Part shown: positions 1 through 6,090 of the stretch, piece by piece
Position numbering within the stretch: position 1 is the first letter of the stretch
Layout of the letters: each line of letters starts with the position of its first letter
Source: Acidobacteriota bacterium
Lineage (GTDB): Bacteria; Acidobacteriota; Holophagae; Holophagales; Holophagaceae
Assembly: GCA_021778785.1 (NCBI GenBank)
Contig: JAJYBX010000057.1
Location: 1-8,623, forward strand
Length of the DNA stretch: 8,623 nucleotides
Direction of reading: 5' to 3'
The notes under the pieces: generated by a model
The model's input: the letters and a program-made list of their open reading frames with translations, nothing else
Databases searched by the model: none
Told to the model about the DNA's origin: nothing
Program-made: the position numbers and the translations under genes

Positions 1-1
1 G

Positions 2-727
2 CGCAAGCACAATGAGGACAGTTTCCTGGCCGCACCGGAACTGGGCCTCTACGTGGTGGCCGACGGCCTGGGGGGTCATGCCGCGGGAGAGGTCGCCAGC
101 CGGATCGTGGTGGAGCGGGTGGCCCAGTTCGTGGCAGAGACCACCGAGAAGGACCGCACCTGGCCCCTGGAGTACGACACCACCCTGAGTTTCGACGGGA
201 ACCGCCTGAAGGTGGCCCTCCTCCTCTCCGACCAGGCCATCGCGGACGACATCCGGAGGAACCCGGAACGGGAGACCATGGGGTCCACCGTGGTGGCCTG
301 CCTCCTGAGCGGGCCGAAGGCCACCCTGGCCCATGTCGGCGACAGCCGGGCCTATGTCTTGAACAAAGAGGAGATCCGGCAGGTGACCCGGGATCACAGC
401 TGGGTGGCCGAGCAGGTGGCGAACGGGATCCTCACGCCTTCCGAGGCCCGGGTGCACCCCTTCCGGAACGTGATCACCCAGGCGCTGGGGAACGGGGGGG
501 ACCTCGAAATCGAGGTCCAGGAGCTGGAACTCGGAAAATCGGACCGACTTTTGCTTTGTTCCGACGGCCTGTCAGGAATGGTGGGTGACTCACAGATCTG
601 GGACATCGTAAAACAGTCGCCGGACCTCCAGACCGCGGTGGAAACCTTGATCACCGTGGCCAGGGACAACGGGGGTGAGGACAATATCACCGCCGTGCTC
701 GTGGGGTGGGAGCCGGAGGAAGGCTGA
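2..727 (+). CDS. PP2C-family Ser/Thr protein phosphatase, 5'-truncated by window edge
   Basis: This is a PPM/PP2C metal-dependent phosphatase that should remove phosphate from Ser/Thr in the cytoplasm and oppose Hanks-type kinases. The frame is open from base 2, and the first visible residues RKHNEDS are the family's N-terminal motif, so the true start lies just left of the window. The GTG at 53 is the first Val of VVADGLGG, an internal codon and not a start. Over 241 visible residues the family motifs run in order: NED (4-6), ADG (20-22), MGST (93-96), GDSRAY (113-118), SDG (187-189) and GEDNITAVL (225-233). The Asp residues that bind the metals are therefore all present. The stop is followed by a 78-nt gap and then pilM, with a promoter candidate in the gap. 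Co-transcription with the pilus genes is possible but not required. A regulatory link to the pilus is inference from position only. Confidence 0.93.
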   Translation, partial: RKHNEDSFLAAPELGLYVVADGLGGHAAGEVASRIVVERVAQFVAETTEKDRTWPLEYDTTLSFDGNRLKVALLLSDQAIADDIRRNPERETMGSTVVACLLSGPKATLAHVGDSRAYVLNKEEIRQVTRDHSWVAEQVANGILTPSEARVHPFRNVITQALGNGGDLEIEVQELELGKSDRLLLCSDGLSGMVGDSQIWDIVKQSPDLQTAVETLITVARDNGGEDNITAVLVGWEPEEG

Positions 728-744
728 CGCAAAAATAGTTAACC

Positions 745-772
745 TTGACGTAATCCTGTCCGACGGTACCAT
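745..772 (+). promoter_or_regulatory. Candidate sigma70-type promoter for pilMNOPQ
   Basis: The AT-richer gap after the phosphatase holds TTGACG (745-750, 5/6 to the -35 consensus), a 16-nt spacer, then TACCAT (767-772, 4/6 to TATAAT). Transcription would begin near 779-780, giving a leader of about 26 nt before the pilM start at 806. A second AT-rich stretch (CCTAAT, 781-786) is a weaker -10 alternative. No terminator hairpin was seen between the phosphatase and pilM, so read-through is also possible. The call rests on sequence match and position only. Confidence 0.5.
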
Positions 773-795
773 TTCCTTTACCTAATTCTCCAAGT

Positions 796-799
796 GAGG
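796..799 (+). promoter_or_regulatory. Shine-Dalgarno GAGG that sets the pilM start at 806
   Basis: GAGG lies six bases upstream of the GTG at 806, an ideal SD spacing. The alternative in-frame GTG at 794 would absorb this SD into the coding region and has no purine-rich sequence of its own upstream. Starting at 806 also gives the N-terminus MGLFGSK, typical of PilM proteins. Confidence 0.75.
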
Positions 800-805
800 C
801 GTCCG

Positions 806-1888
806 GTGGGTCTTTTCGGAAGCAAAACCAAAAGTCTTGTCGGCTTGGATATCGGTTCCAGCTCAGTCAAAGTCTGTGAACTGCAGCAGGTGGGGAAGGG
901 TGGATCCACCCGCTACCGTCTGCAGAAGCTGGGACAGATCCCCCTATCTGCCGATGCCATCGTGGATGGCGACATCATGGATAGCAACGCTGTAGCGTCG
1001 GCTATCCGTCAGATCCTCGCGGAACAGAAAATCAAGGCCAAGGATGTGGCGATCTCCGTGTCCGGCCAGCAGGTCATGGTCAAAAAAGTGACATTCCCCC
1101 TGATGAGCCAGGCGGAATTGGCGGAATCGGTGCGATGGGAGGCGGAGAGCTTCTTTCCGGCCGGCCAGGGCCTCGATTCCTACGCGCTGGATTATTACCT
1201 CATCGAGGAGCGGGCCCAGGAAGGCAACATGGACGTCGTCCTGGTGGCCTGCCGCAAGGACAAGCTCGAGACCTATGTGAGTTGCGTGGCCCAGGCCGGC
1301 TGCAACCCGAAGGTCGTGGATGTCGATGTCTTCGCCCTCCAGAATGCCTACGAAGTGAACACCGTCGGCGCCGGGCGGGACGAGGTGGTGGCCCTGGTGA
1401 ACATGGGTGCGACCTTCACCAACCTGACCATGATGGTCGGCGGCAAGTCGGTCTTCTGGCGGGACATGGCCTGGGGCAGTGGCCGCTATTCGGAAAAGCT
1501 GATGGAGGACTGGGGTCTCGGCCGTGAAGCCTCCGAGCAGCTGAAGCGGGGGCAGCAGGCGGATGGCCGCACTCCCGAGGAAGTGCAGCCCTCGATCAAC
1601 GCCGTGTCCGACGCCTTCGCCGACGAACTCAGCCGGACCCTCGACTTCTTCAAGAGCAGCTTCAAGGTGGACCGCCTCGACCGGGTGCTCCTGGCTGGAG
1701 GCGGGTCCCTGGCCCACGGCCTGATTGAAGTGCTTGCCGACCGGCTCCGCGTGTCCGTGGACCGCATGAATCCCTTCCAGCTCATCGAAGTGGATGGCCG
1801 GACCGAGGATCCCGTCACCGTGCGGGAGATCGGGGGCGCCGCCGCCGTCGTGGTCGGGCTGGCCTTGCGCCAAGTGGGGGACCGATGA
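806..1888 (+). CDS. pilM: Type IV pilus assembly protein PilM, actin-like ATPase
   Basis: PilM is a cytoplasmic actin/FtsA-fold ATPase that binds the N-terminal tail of PilN and couples the inner-membrane alignment complex to the pilus motor. The 360-residue product, usual for the family, begins MGLFGSKTKSLVGLDIGSSS. The phosphate-1 loop is GLDIGSSS (13-20), the phosphate-2 region is VNMGATFTNL (198-207) and the adenosine-binding motif is LLAGGG (295-300). The stretch VDVDVFALQNAYE (171-183) is also characteristic of PilM. The GTG at 806 was chosen over the GTG at 794 because of the GAGG at 796-799 and the family N-terminus. The last codon overlaps the start of pilN in an ATGA arrangement, indicating translational coupling. 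It is the first gene of pilMNOPQ, behind a candidate promoter. Confidence 0.97.
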   Translation: MGLFGSKTKSLVGLDIGSSSVKVCELQQVGKGGSTRYRLQKLGQIPLSADAIVDGDIMDSNAVASAIRQILAEQKIKAKDVAISVSGQQVMVKKVTFPLMSQAELAESVRWEAESFFPAGQGLDSYALDYYLIEERAQEGNMDVVLVACRKDKLETYVSCVAQAGCNPKVVDVDVFALQNAYEVNTVGAGRDEVVALVNMGATFTNLTMMVGGKSVFWRDMAWGSGRYSEKLMEDWGLGREASEQLKRGQQADGRTPEEVQPSINAVSDAFADELSRTLDFFKSSFKVDRLDRVLLAGGGSLAHGLIEVLADRLRVSVDRMNPFQLIEVDGRTEDPVTVREIGGAAAVVVGLALRQVGDR

Positions 1889-2487
1889 TCAAGATCAACC
1901 TGCTTGGTGATGCGCTGGCCTCCGCGGGGGCCAAGAAGGGTGCCGACAAGGGGGTCGTGGAACCAGCCCAGGTGTACTCCGGCGGTGAAGGTGCGGCTCG
2001 GTCCAGCCTGCCCATCGCCGGGCTCATCGTGGGCATCCTCTTCGCCGCGCTCGGCGGCCTCTACTACGTCTGGCTGAACAACGAGTTCACCCAGGCCAAG
2101 GCGAAGAAGGCCGAGCTGGAACGGGACAAGCAGCAGTACGAGCCGTACATCGCCCTGGAGAAGAAGTTCCGCCAGAAGAAGGAGGCGCTCCAGAAGAAGG
2201 AAGAGGTGATGACGAACCTCAAGCGCCAGCAGGCCCTTCCCGTCCACTTCCTCGAGGAGCTGGCGAACAGCGTTCCCGACGACGTTTGGTTCAAGAAGAT
2301 CACACAGAAGGGTTCCACCATCACCATCGAAGGGGAGAGCCGGAACTTCGAAGCCATCAACGCCTTCTACGGGAATCTCCAGTCCCGGACCCGCTGGTTC
2401 CAGAAGATCAACTACCCGGGTGCCCGGCGTGTTGCGAGCGGGTCCCTGGAATTCACCATCACCTTCGAACTCCAGAACGCCGTCTGA
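1885..2487 (+). CDS. pilN: Type IV pilus inner-membrane protein PilN
   Basis: PilN is a bitopic inner-membrane protein whose cytoplasmic tail docks on PilM and whose periplasmic domain dimerises with PilO. The 200-residue product starts MIKINLLGD, matching the conserved PilM-binding INLLP motif except that Gly stands where Pro is usual. A long low-complexity cytoplasmic linker (10-40) leads to one membrane helix (about 42-64). A Lys/Glu-rich coiled coil (about 65-115) and a small alpha/beta domain of the ferredoxin-like type (about 118-198) follow. The ATG overlaps the pilM stop by 4 nt, with a G-rich tract (1876-1880) just upstream as a modest ribosome site. The stop is 8 nt before pilO. The identity is firm from motif, topology and gene order, although sequence conservation in the family is low. 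Confidence 0.95.
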   Translation: MIKINLLGDALASAGAKKGADKGVVEPAQVYSGGEGAARSSLPIAGLIVGILFAALGGLYYVWLNNEFTQAKAKKAELERDKQQYEPYIALEKKFRQKKEALQKKEEVMTNLKRQQALPVHFLEELANSVPDDVWFKKITQKGSTITIEGESRNFEAINAFYGNLQSRTRWFQKINYPGARRVASGSLEFTITFELQNAV

Positions 2488-2495
2488 GGTAGACC

Positions 2496-3107
2496 ATGAA
2501 TCCCCAGCTCCAGAAACAGATCCTGGTGGGCGCGGTGGCAGGCATCGTGGTGGCCGCCCTGGTCTTCTTCCTGCTCGGCGGCATGAGGACCGATCTCGAG
2601 GCGGTCCGGGCCGACAACAAGGCCCTGCAGGCCTCCGTCGACAAAGGCAAGCTGCTCAAGGCGAACTACGAGAAGCTCCGCGAGGAGGTCGCCAAGCAGG
2701 ACAAGCGCATTGAGCAGCTGGTCAAGATCATGCCGACCGAGACGGACTACGGCGAGATCCCCTACCGCATCAAGAAGCTCGCGGACGACGCGGGTATCGA
2801 CCAGGTGTCTTTCTCCCTCAAGCCGGACCGCAAGACCACCTACTACACCGAAAAGCCCGTGGATTTCGAATTCCGCGTGGGCTACAACGCCTTCGGCCAG
2901 TTTGCGTCACTCATCTCCGGGTATGACAAGATCATCAACCTCTCCAACATCGAGATCACCCGGAAGGCCGACACCCGCAGTGTCTACCCCGCCACGGTGA
3001 AGTGCACCGTCAGCGCCTTCGTCTACAATCCCGAGCCGCCTCCGGCCGAAGCTCCGGCGCCTAAGCCGGGAACTCCCCTGGCGCCGGCGGCTCCGGAGAA
3101 GGATTGA
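2496..3107 (+). CDS. pilO: Type IV pilus inner-membrane protein PilO
   Basis: PilO pairs with PilN in the periplasm and passes the assembly on to PilP. The 203-residue protein has a very short cytoplasmic start, one membrane helix (about 9-29) and a charged coiled coil (about 31-77). A ferredoxin-like domain follows (about 84-177), containing VDFEFRVGYNAFGQFASLI, a stretch typical of the PilO family. The C-terminal tail (179-200) is rich in Pro and Ala and probably flexible. An SD sequence (GAGGT, 2486-2490) overlaps the pilN stop and sits five bases before the ATG. The stop codon is itself part of the pilP ribosome site. Identity follows from topology and its place between pilN and pilP. Confidence 0.95.
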   Translation: MNPQLQKQILVGAVAGIVVAALVFFLLGGMRTDLEAVRADNKALQASVDKGKLLKANYEKLREEVAKQDKRIEQLVKIMPTETDYGEIPYRIKKLADDAGIDQVSFSLKPDRKTTYYTEKPVDFEFRVGYNAFGQFASLISGYDKIINLSNIEITRKADTRSVYPATVKCTVSAFVYNPEPPPAEAPAPKPGTPLAPAAPEKD

Positions 3108-3110
3108 GGA
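3106..3110 (+). promoter_or_regulatory. Shine-Dalgarno GAGGA that sets the pilP start at 3119
   Basis: GAGGA overlaps the pilO stop and lies eight bases upstream of ATG 3119. An in-frame TTG at 3104 would place this site inside the gene and add five residues before the signal peptide, so the ATG is the better start. Confidence 0.7.
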
Positions 3111-3118
3111 ACCCACCC

Positions 3119-3571
3119 ATGGCCCACCGCCTCCACTCCCTCGCCTTCCTCGCAGGCAGCGTCCTGCTAGCGCAGGCACCCGCGCCGGCCCCAACGACTG
3201 CAGGCGCGGCGCCGACCACCGCGACCGCCCCGGATGATGTCGCCGTCATCAAGGCCACCCCTTACAAGCCGGCCCTTCAGCGTGATCCGTTCGCGACGCC
3301 CCGCGACGACCGTCCCACCGATGCCCAGGACCTTCTGGACGACATCTCGGTGAAGGGGATCATGCGAAGGGATGGCAAGAATTTCGCAATCATCTCCGAC
3401 AGTCGGGGAAATGTCCGGTGGCTGCCCGTCGGCCACCGATTCAAGGACGGAGAGATCGCCGCGATCACGGATAGCGCGGTGGTCTTCCACCAGTGGGAAC
3501 TGAACACCACCAACCGTTCGGTCTTCCGCACAGTTACCAAGACGTTCAAGCGCGAGGAGGGTAATCGATGA
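3119..3571 (+). CDS. pilP: Type IV pilus periplasmic protein PilP, no lipobox
   Basis: PilP bridges the PilN/PilO inner-membrane complex and the PilQ secretin through a small beta-sandwich domain. The 150-residue product opens with a hydrophobic signal segment (about 5-18) ending in AQA. An Ala/Pro/Thr-rich flexible linker (about 21-45) carries it to the conserved domain. That domain runs from RDPFATP (55-61) through DISVKGIMRRDGKNFAIIS (75-93) and LPVGHRFKDGEIAAI (102-116) to about 143, and fits the PilP homology region. The mature region and signal peptide contain no Cys, so the lipid anchor of the classical PilP lipoproteins is absent. The Pro right after AQA makes signal-peptidase cleavage there uncertain, and the segment may remain as a membrane anchor. 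The stop overlaps the pilQ start by 4 nt. Confidence 0.9.
   Translation: MAHRLHSLAFLAGSVLLAQAPAPAPTTAGAAPTTATAPDDVAVIKATPYKPALQRDPFATPRDDRPTDAQDLLDDISVKGIMRRDGKNFAIISDSRGNVRWLPVGHRFKDGEIAAITDSAVVFHQWELNTTNRSVFRTVTKTFKREEGNR
3554..3560 (+). promoter_or_regulatory. Strong Shine-Dalgarno GAGGAGG for pilQ
   Basis: GAGGAGG sits inside the last codons of pilP, seven bases before the pilQ ATG. It is the closest match to the full anti-SD complement in this operon. This fits the need for many secretin subunits (rings of 12 or more) per PilM/N/O/P set. Confidence 0.75.
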
Positions 3572-5652
3572 ATGCTCGCCTGAGTTCCTTGCTGGTTGCA
3601 GGGGGCGTGGTCCTGGCGGGGATCCAAGCGGGATCCCTTCTGGCCGCTCCCATCGAATCTGAGGCCGGATTCGCACCGGCCCATGCCTCACCAACCCTCC
3701 AGGCCGCGACGCTGGAGTCGGAGGGGACTGGAGCCAAGGTGCTCCTCAGGGTTCCCGGATTCTCCGCCAAGCCCGGCATCCAGGTCCTGTCCTCCCCGCT
3801 GAGGGTGGTGCTGGACCTGCCCGGGGTCGAGCGGGGTTCGCTCGTCACGCGGAAGGAACTCGCGGGACTGGTCCATCCCCTGGTCCGCAAGGCCAGGCTG
3901 GGCCAGTTCGTCGCAGCTCCCAACCCGGTGACGCGCCTGGTCTTGGAAGTGGCTCCGGGCACGCAGGTGACCGTGGGTACCACCGCGGATGGCATCGAGT
4001 TGTCGCTGGCTCCTGGCCAGGGCGCGGTGAGGGCCAGCCTGGGCGCCTGGGCTCCATCGGTGTCCAAGCCGATGACCGCTCCTGCGGAGACGATGATGGC
4101 CCAGGCGGCACCCACGCCAGCAGCGCCAGCCGTGGTGCCCGCCCCATCCACGCCGGTGCCGGCGTCGACGCCCCCCGTCGTGGCCAAGTCCCTCCTGCCG
4201 CTCCCCAGCGCCGGCGGAGCTTTCCAGAGCCTTCCGCAGATCGCGGCTTCAACAGCCTTGCCCGTGGCCAGCCCCGATGCCATTCAGGTGCCCGAACCCG
4301 AGAAGGCCCGCCCTGCGCCTGTCCCGTCCCGCGCCGTTGGCCGGACCCTTGGCGAGACCCACTACAATTACACCGGCGCCCGGATCACCATCGACCTCCA
4401 GAACACGGACATCCGGGAGCTGCTCCGGATCCTGGCCGACACGGGCAAGCTGAATCTCGTGATCGACCCCGATGTCCAGGGCACCCTCGGCGTCCGATTC
4501 ACGGACACCCCCTGGGACCAAGTGCTGGACGTGGTCCTCAAGAATGCGGGCCTGGGCAAGGAGATCCAGAACGGCGTCCTCCGGGTCGCCAAGATGGAGA
4601 AGCTCCAGAAGGAGGAGGAGGAGCGGAAGAAGCTGGAGGAGACCAAGGCCCTGGCCGGGCCCCTGGAAACCATCACCCAGCCCCTCTCCTATGCCAAGGT
4701 CGGCGATGTCCAGAAGATCCTCAAGGACATGCTGACCAAGCGCGGATCCGTCATCCTGGATGACCGCACCAATACCCTGATCATCACGGACCTGCCCCGC
4801 AATGTTGAACTGATCAAGGAACTCATCGGAACCCTGGACGTGCAGATCCCCCAGGTCCAGATCGAGGCCCGGATCGTGGAGGCCAACAAGAACTGGCAGC
4901 AGGCCTTTGGCGTCAAGTGGCCGACCAGCAATAATGGCGACACTGCGATCACTGGAGGAACCGGCACCACTGGCACTCCCTGGGTCGGGAGTTCCTCCCC
5001 GTTCTGGAACGGCACCCAGGGGTTCAACCGGCCTGCCTCTGGCCAGTCCGCAGCAGTCGCCTGGGCCCCCGGCAAAGACGGCGTGACCAGCATCGCCAGC
5101 CCCGCGGGTGAGTTCTGGTTCTCCTTCCTCAGCGACCGCTTCAGCATCAACATGGTTCTTCAGGCCCTGGAGAAGGATGGGGTCGTGAAGATCGTCTCCT
5201 CTCCGAAGGTGGTCACCCAGAACAACAAGAAGGCCACCATCCTCAGCGGCGAGAAGATCCCCTATCCCACCCAGCAGGGCGGGGCCCAGGGCGGCGCCAT
5301 CACCGTGGCCTTCGCCGACGCGAACCTGCAGCTCGATGTCACGCCCCAGATCACGAACGAGGGGACCATCATCATGGACATCAAGCTGGAGAAGGCCGAG
5401 GCCGACTTCAGCCGCACCGTGAATGGCACGCCCACCATCATCCGGAAGGCCCTGGACACCCAAGTGCTCGTGCGGGATGGCGGGACGGCGGTCCTCGGTG
5501 GTGTCTATGTGACCAATCACACCACAGGCACGACTGGCGTCCCCTTCTTGTCCAAGATTCCGTTGCTCGGGGCTCTGTTCCGCTCCAAGAGCAAGGCGGA
5601 ATCCAACGCCGAACTGCTCATCTTCATCACACCGCACGTGCTCCGCGGCTGA
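3568..5652 (+). CDS. pilQ: Type IV pilus outer-membrane secretin PilQ
   Basis: PilQ forms the multimeric outer-membrane channel through which the pilus is extended and retracted. The 694-residue precursor has a signal peptide (about 1-26) and a single AMIN-type peptidoglycan-binding domain (about 45-148). A long Ala/Pro linker (about 160-255) follows. The N0/STN domain (about 273-343) includes LQNTDIRELLRILAD and ends in a charged helix (343-360) rich in Lys and Glu. An N1-type Secretin_N domain comes next (about 370-435), with LDDRTNTLIITDLP. The secretin channel domain (about 515-693) carries VVKIVSSPKVVTQNNKKATI, VPFLSKIPLLGALFRSK and the terminal ELLIFITPHVL. A single AMIN domain is fewer than in some PilQs, which have two or three. 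The ATG overlaps the pilP stop. A 40-bp palindromic terminator follows ten bases after the stop. Confidence 0.97.
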   Translation: MNARLSSLLVAGGVVLAGIQAGSLLAAPIESEAGFAPAHASPTLQAATLESEGTGAKVLLRVPGFSAKPGIQVLSSPLRVVLDLPGVERGSLVTRKELAGLVHPLVRKARLGQFVAAPNPVTRLVLEVAPGTQVTVGTTADGIELSLAPGQGAVRASLGAWAPSVSKPMTAPAETMMAQAAPTPAAPAVVPAPSTPVPASTPPVVAKSLLPLPSAGGAFQSLPQIAASTALPVASPDAIQVPEPEKARPAPVPSRAVGRTLGETHYNYTGARITIDLQNTDIRELLRILADTGKLNLVIDPDVQGTLGVRFTDTPWDQVLDVVLKNAGLGKEIQNGVLRVAKMEKLQKEEEERKKLEETKALAGPLETITQPLSYAKVGDVQKILKDMLTKRGSVILDDRTNTLIITDLPRNVELIKELIGTLDVQIPQVQIEARIVEANKNWQQAFGVKWPTSNNGDTAITGGTGTTGTPWVGSSSPFWNGTQGFNRPASGQSAAVAWAPGKDGVTSIASPAGEFWFSFLSDRFSINMVLQALEKDGVVKIVSSPKVVTQNNKKATILSGEKIPYPTQQGGAQGGAITVAFADANLQLDVTPQITNEGTIIMDIKLEKAEADFSRTVNGTPTIIRKALDTQVLVRDGGTAVLGGVYVTNHTTGTTGVPFLSKIPLLGALFRSKSKAESNAELLIFITPHVLRG

Positions 5653-5661
5653 TGGATGCAC

Positions 5662-5701
5662 CCAACGAAAAACGGCCCCGATCGGGGCCGTTTTTCGTTG
5701 G
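5662..5701. terminator. Bidirectional intrinsic terminator between pilQ and the converging operon
   Basis: This is a perfect 40-bp palindrome: 18 bp on each side of a self-complementary GATC centre. The core CGGCCCC-GATC-GGGGCCG (5673-5690) is followed by five T on the + strand (5691-5695). It is preceded by five A (5668-5672), which are five T in the minus-strand transcript. It starts nine bases after the pilQ stop and ends 13 bases before the stop codon of the minus-strand zinc-ribbon gene, the classic placement for a terminator shared by convergent operons. Confidence 0.93.
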
Positions 5702-5714
5702 TGGCGCGGGGAAC

Positions 5715-5915
5715 CTACTTGGCGATGGGCAGCGTGCGGACGAGGCGCTTGCAGGAGTTGCAGAGGATCGTGTAGTTGTCCGCCTGGTCGAAGCGGTACT
5801 TGAAGCCGGGATCCTCGGACACTTTCTCGAGGTGGCCGAACTGGTACTCGGCGATGCGGACGCTCTGGGGGGCGGTCAGATCGGCGCCGCAATGGGTGCA
5901 GGAGATGGCGGCCAT
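5715..5915 (-). CDS. Small CxxC/CxxC putative zinc-ribbon protein, unknown function
   Basis: This is a 66-residue protein with two Cys pairs, CTHC (6-9) and CNSC (52-55), spaced as in a treble-clef or zinc-ribbon fold that would hold one Zn ion. The 42-residue middle has FGHLEKV and a DPGFKYRFDQADNYTIL stretch leading to the second pair, and the C-terminus is basic. I do not recognise a named family. A good SD (GAGGAG, 5921-5926 on the complement) lies five bases before the ATG. That, plus placement just before a shared terminator, supports a real gene. It follows the 50-residue membrane protein gene after 22 nt and is probably the last gene of that operon. A role in nucleic-acid or protein binding is only a general possibility. 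Confidence 0.82.
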   Translation of the reverse strand: MAAISCTHCGADLTAPQSVRIAEYQFGHLEKVSEDPGFKYRFDQADNYTILCNSCKRLVRTLPIAK

Positions 5916-5937
5916 GCTTGCTCCTCGGTAGCTGGAT

Positions 5938-6090
5938 TCAGGAGTGGAACAGGTTCCAGAGCCACCAGCTTAGCAGAGCCAGCGCAGCGATCCCCACGCA
6001 CAACCGCAGCAGGAACCTGCCGAGCTTGTAGGCCAGGACCAGCGCCAGCACCAGGATTGCGGCGCCTGTGACGATCAGCACAATGTTCAT
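5938..6090 (-). CDS. 50-residue membrane protein, unknown function
   Basis: This is a very short gene whose ATG overlaps the dehydrogenase stop as ATGA, with an SD GGGAGG five bases upstream (complement of 6096-6101). Almost all of the product is hydrophobic. A first membrane helix (about 3-21) begins NIVLIVTGAAILVLALVLAY. A short basic connector KLGRFLLRL (22-30) follows, then a second hydrophobic stretch (31-48) ending SWWLWNLFHS. A two-helix hairpin, or one helix plus an interfacial helix, is likely. Translational coupling and the ribosome site support expression. The function is unknown and I recognise no family. It stays linked to the genes on both sides by very short spacing. Confidence 0.72.
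   Translation of the reverse strand: MNIVLIVTGAAILVLALVLAYKLGRFLLRLCVGIAALALLSWWLWNLFHS

Noticed and set aside
53..55. GTG at 53 as the start of the first phosphatase
   Set aside because: The frame is open to base 2 and the preceding codons encode RKHNEDS, the conserved first PP2C motif, so 53 is internal.
944..1873. 309-codon open frame on the minus strand opposite pilM
   Set aside because: The His/Gly-rich product has no recognisable motif and lies wholly within pilM. It is a shadow of the codon composition.
3619..3637. 7-bp inverted repeat GGGATCC-AAGCG-GGATCCC in the pilQ signal-peptide codons
   Set aside because: It is short, coding, and easily produced by Gly-Ile/Gly-Ser codons in G+C-rich sequence. 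It lies well past the ribosome site, with no support for a regulatory role.
4249..5892. Long open frame on the minus strand opposite pilQ (547 codons)
   Set aside because: It is a high-G+C antisense shadow. The product is low in complexity, rich in Gly, Leu, Arg and Asp, with no domain, and it crosses the terminator. The + strand encodes an unmistakable secretin.
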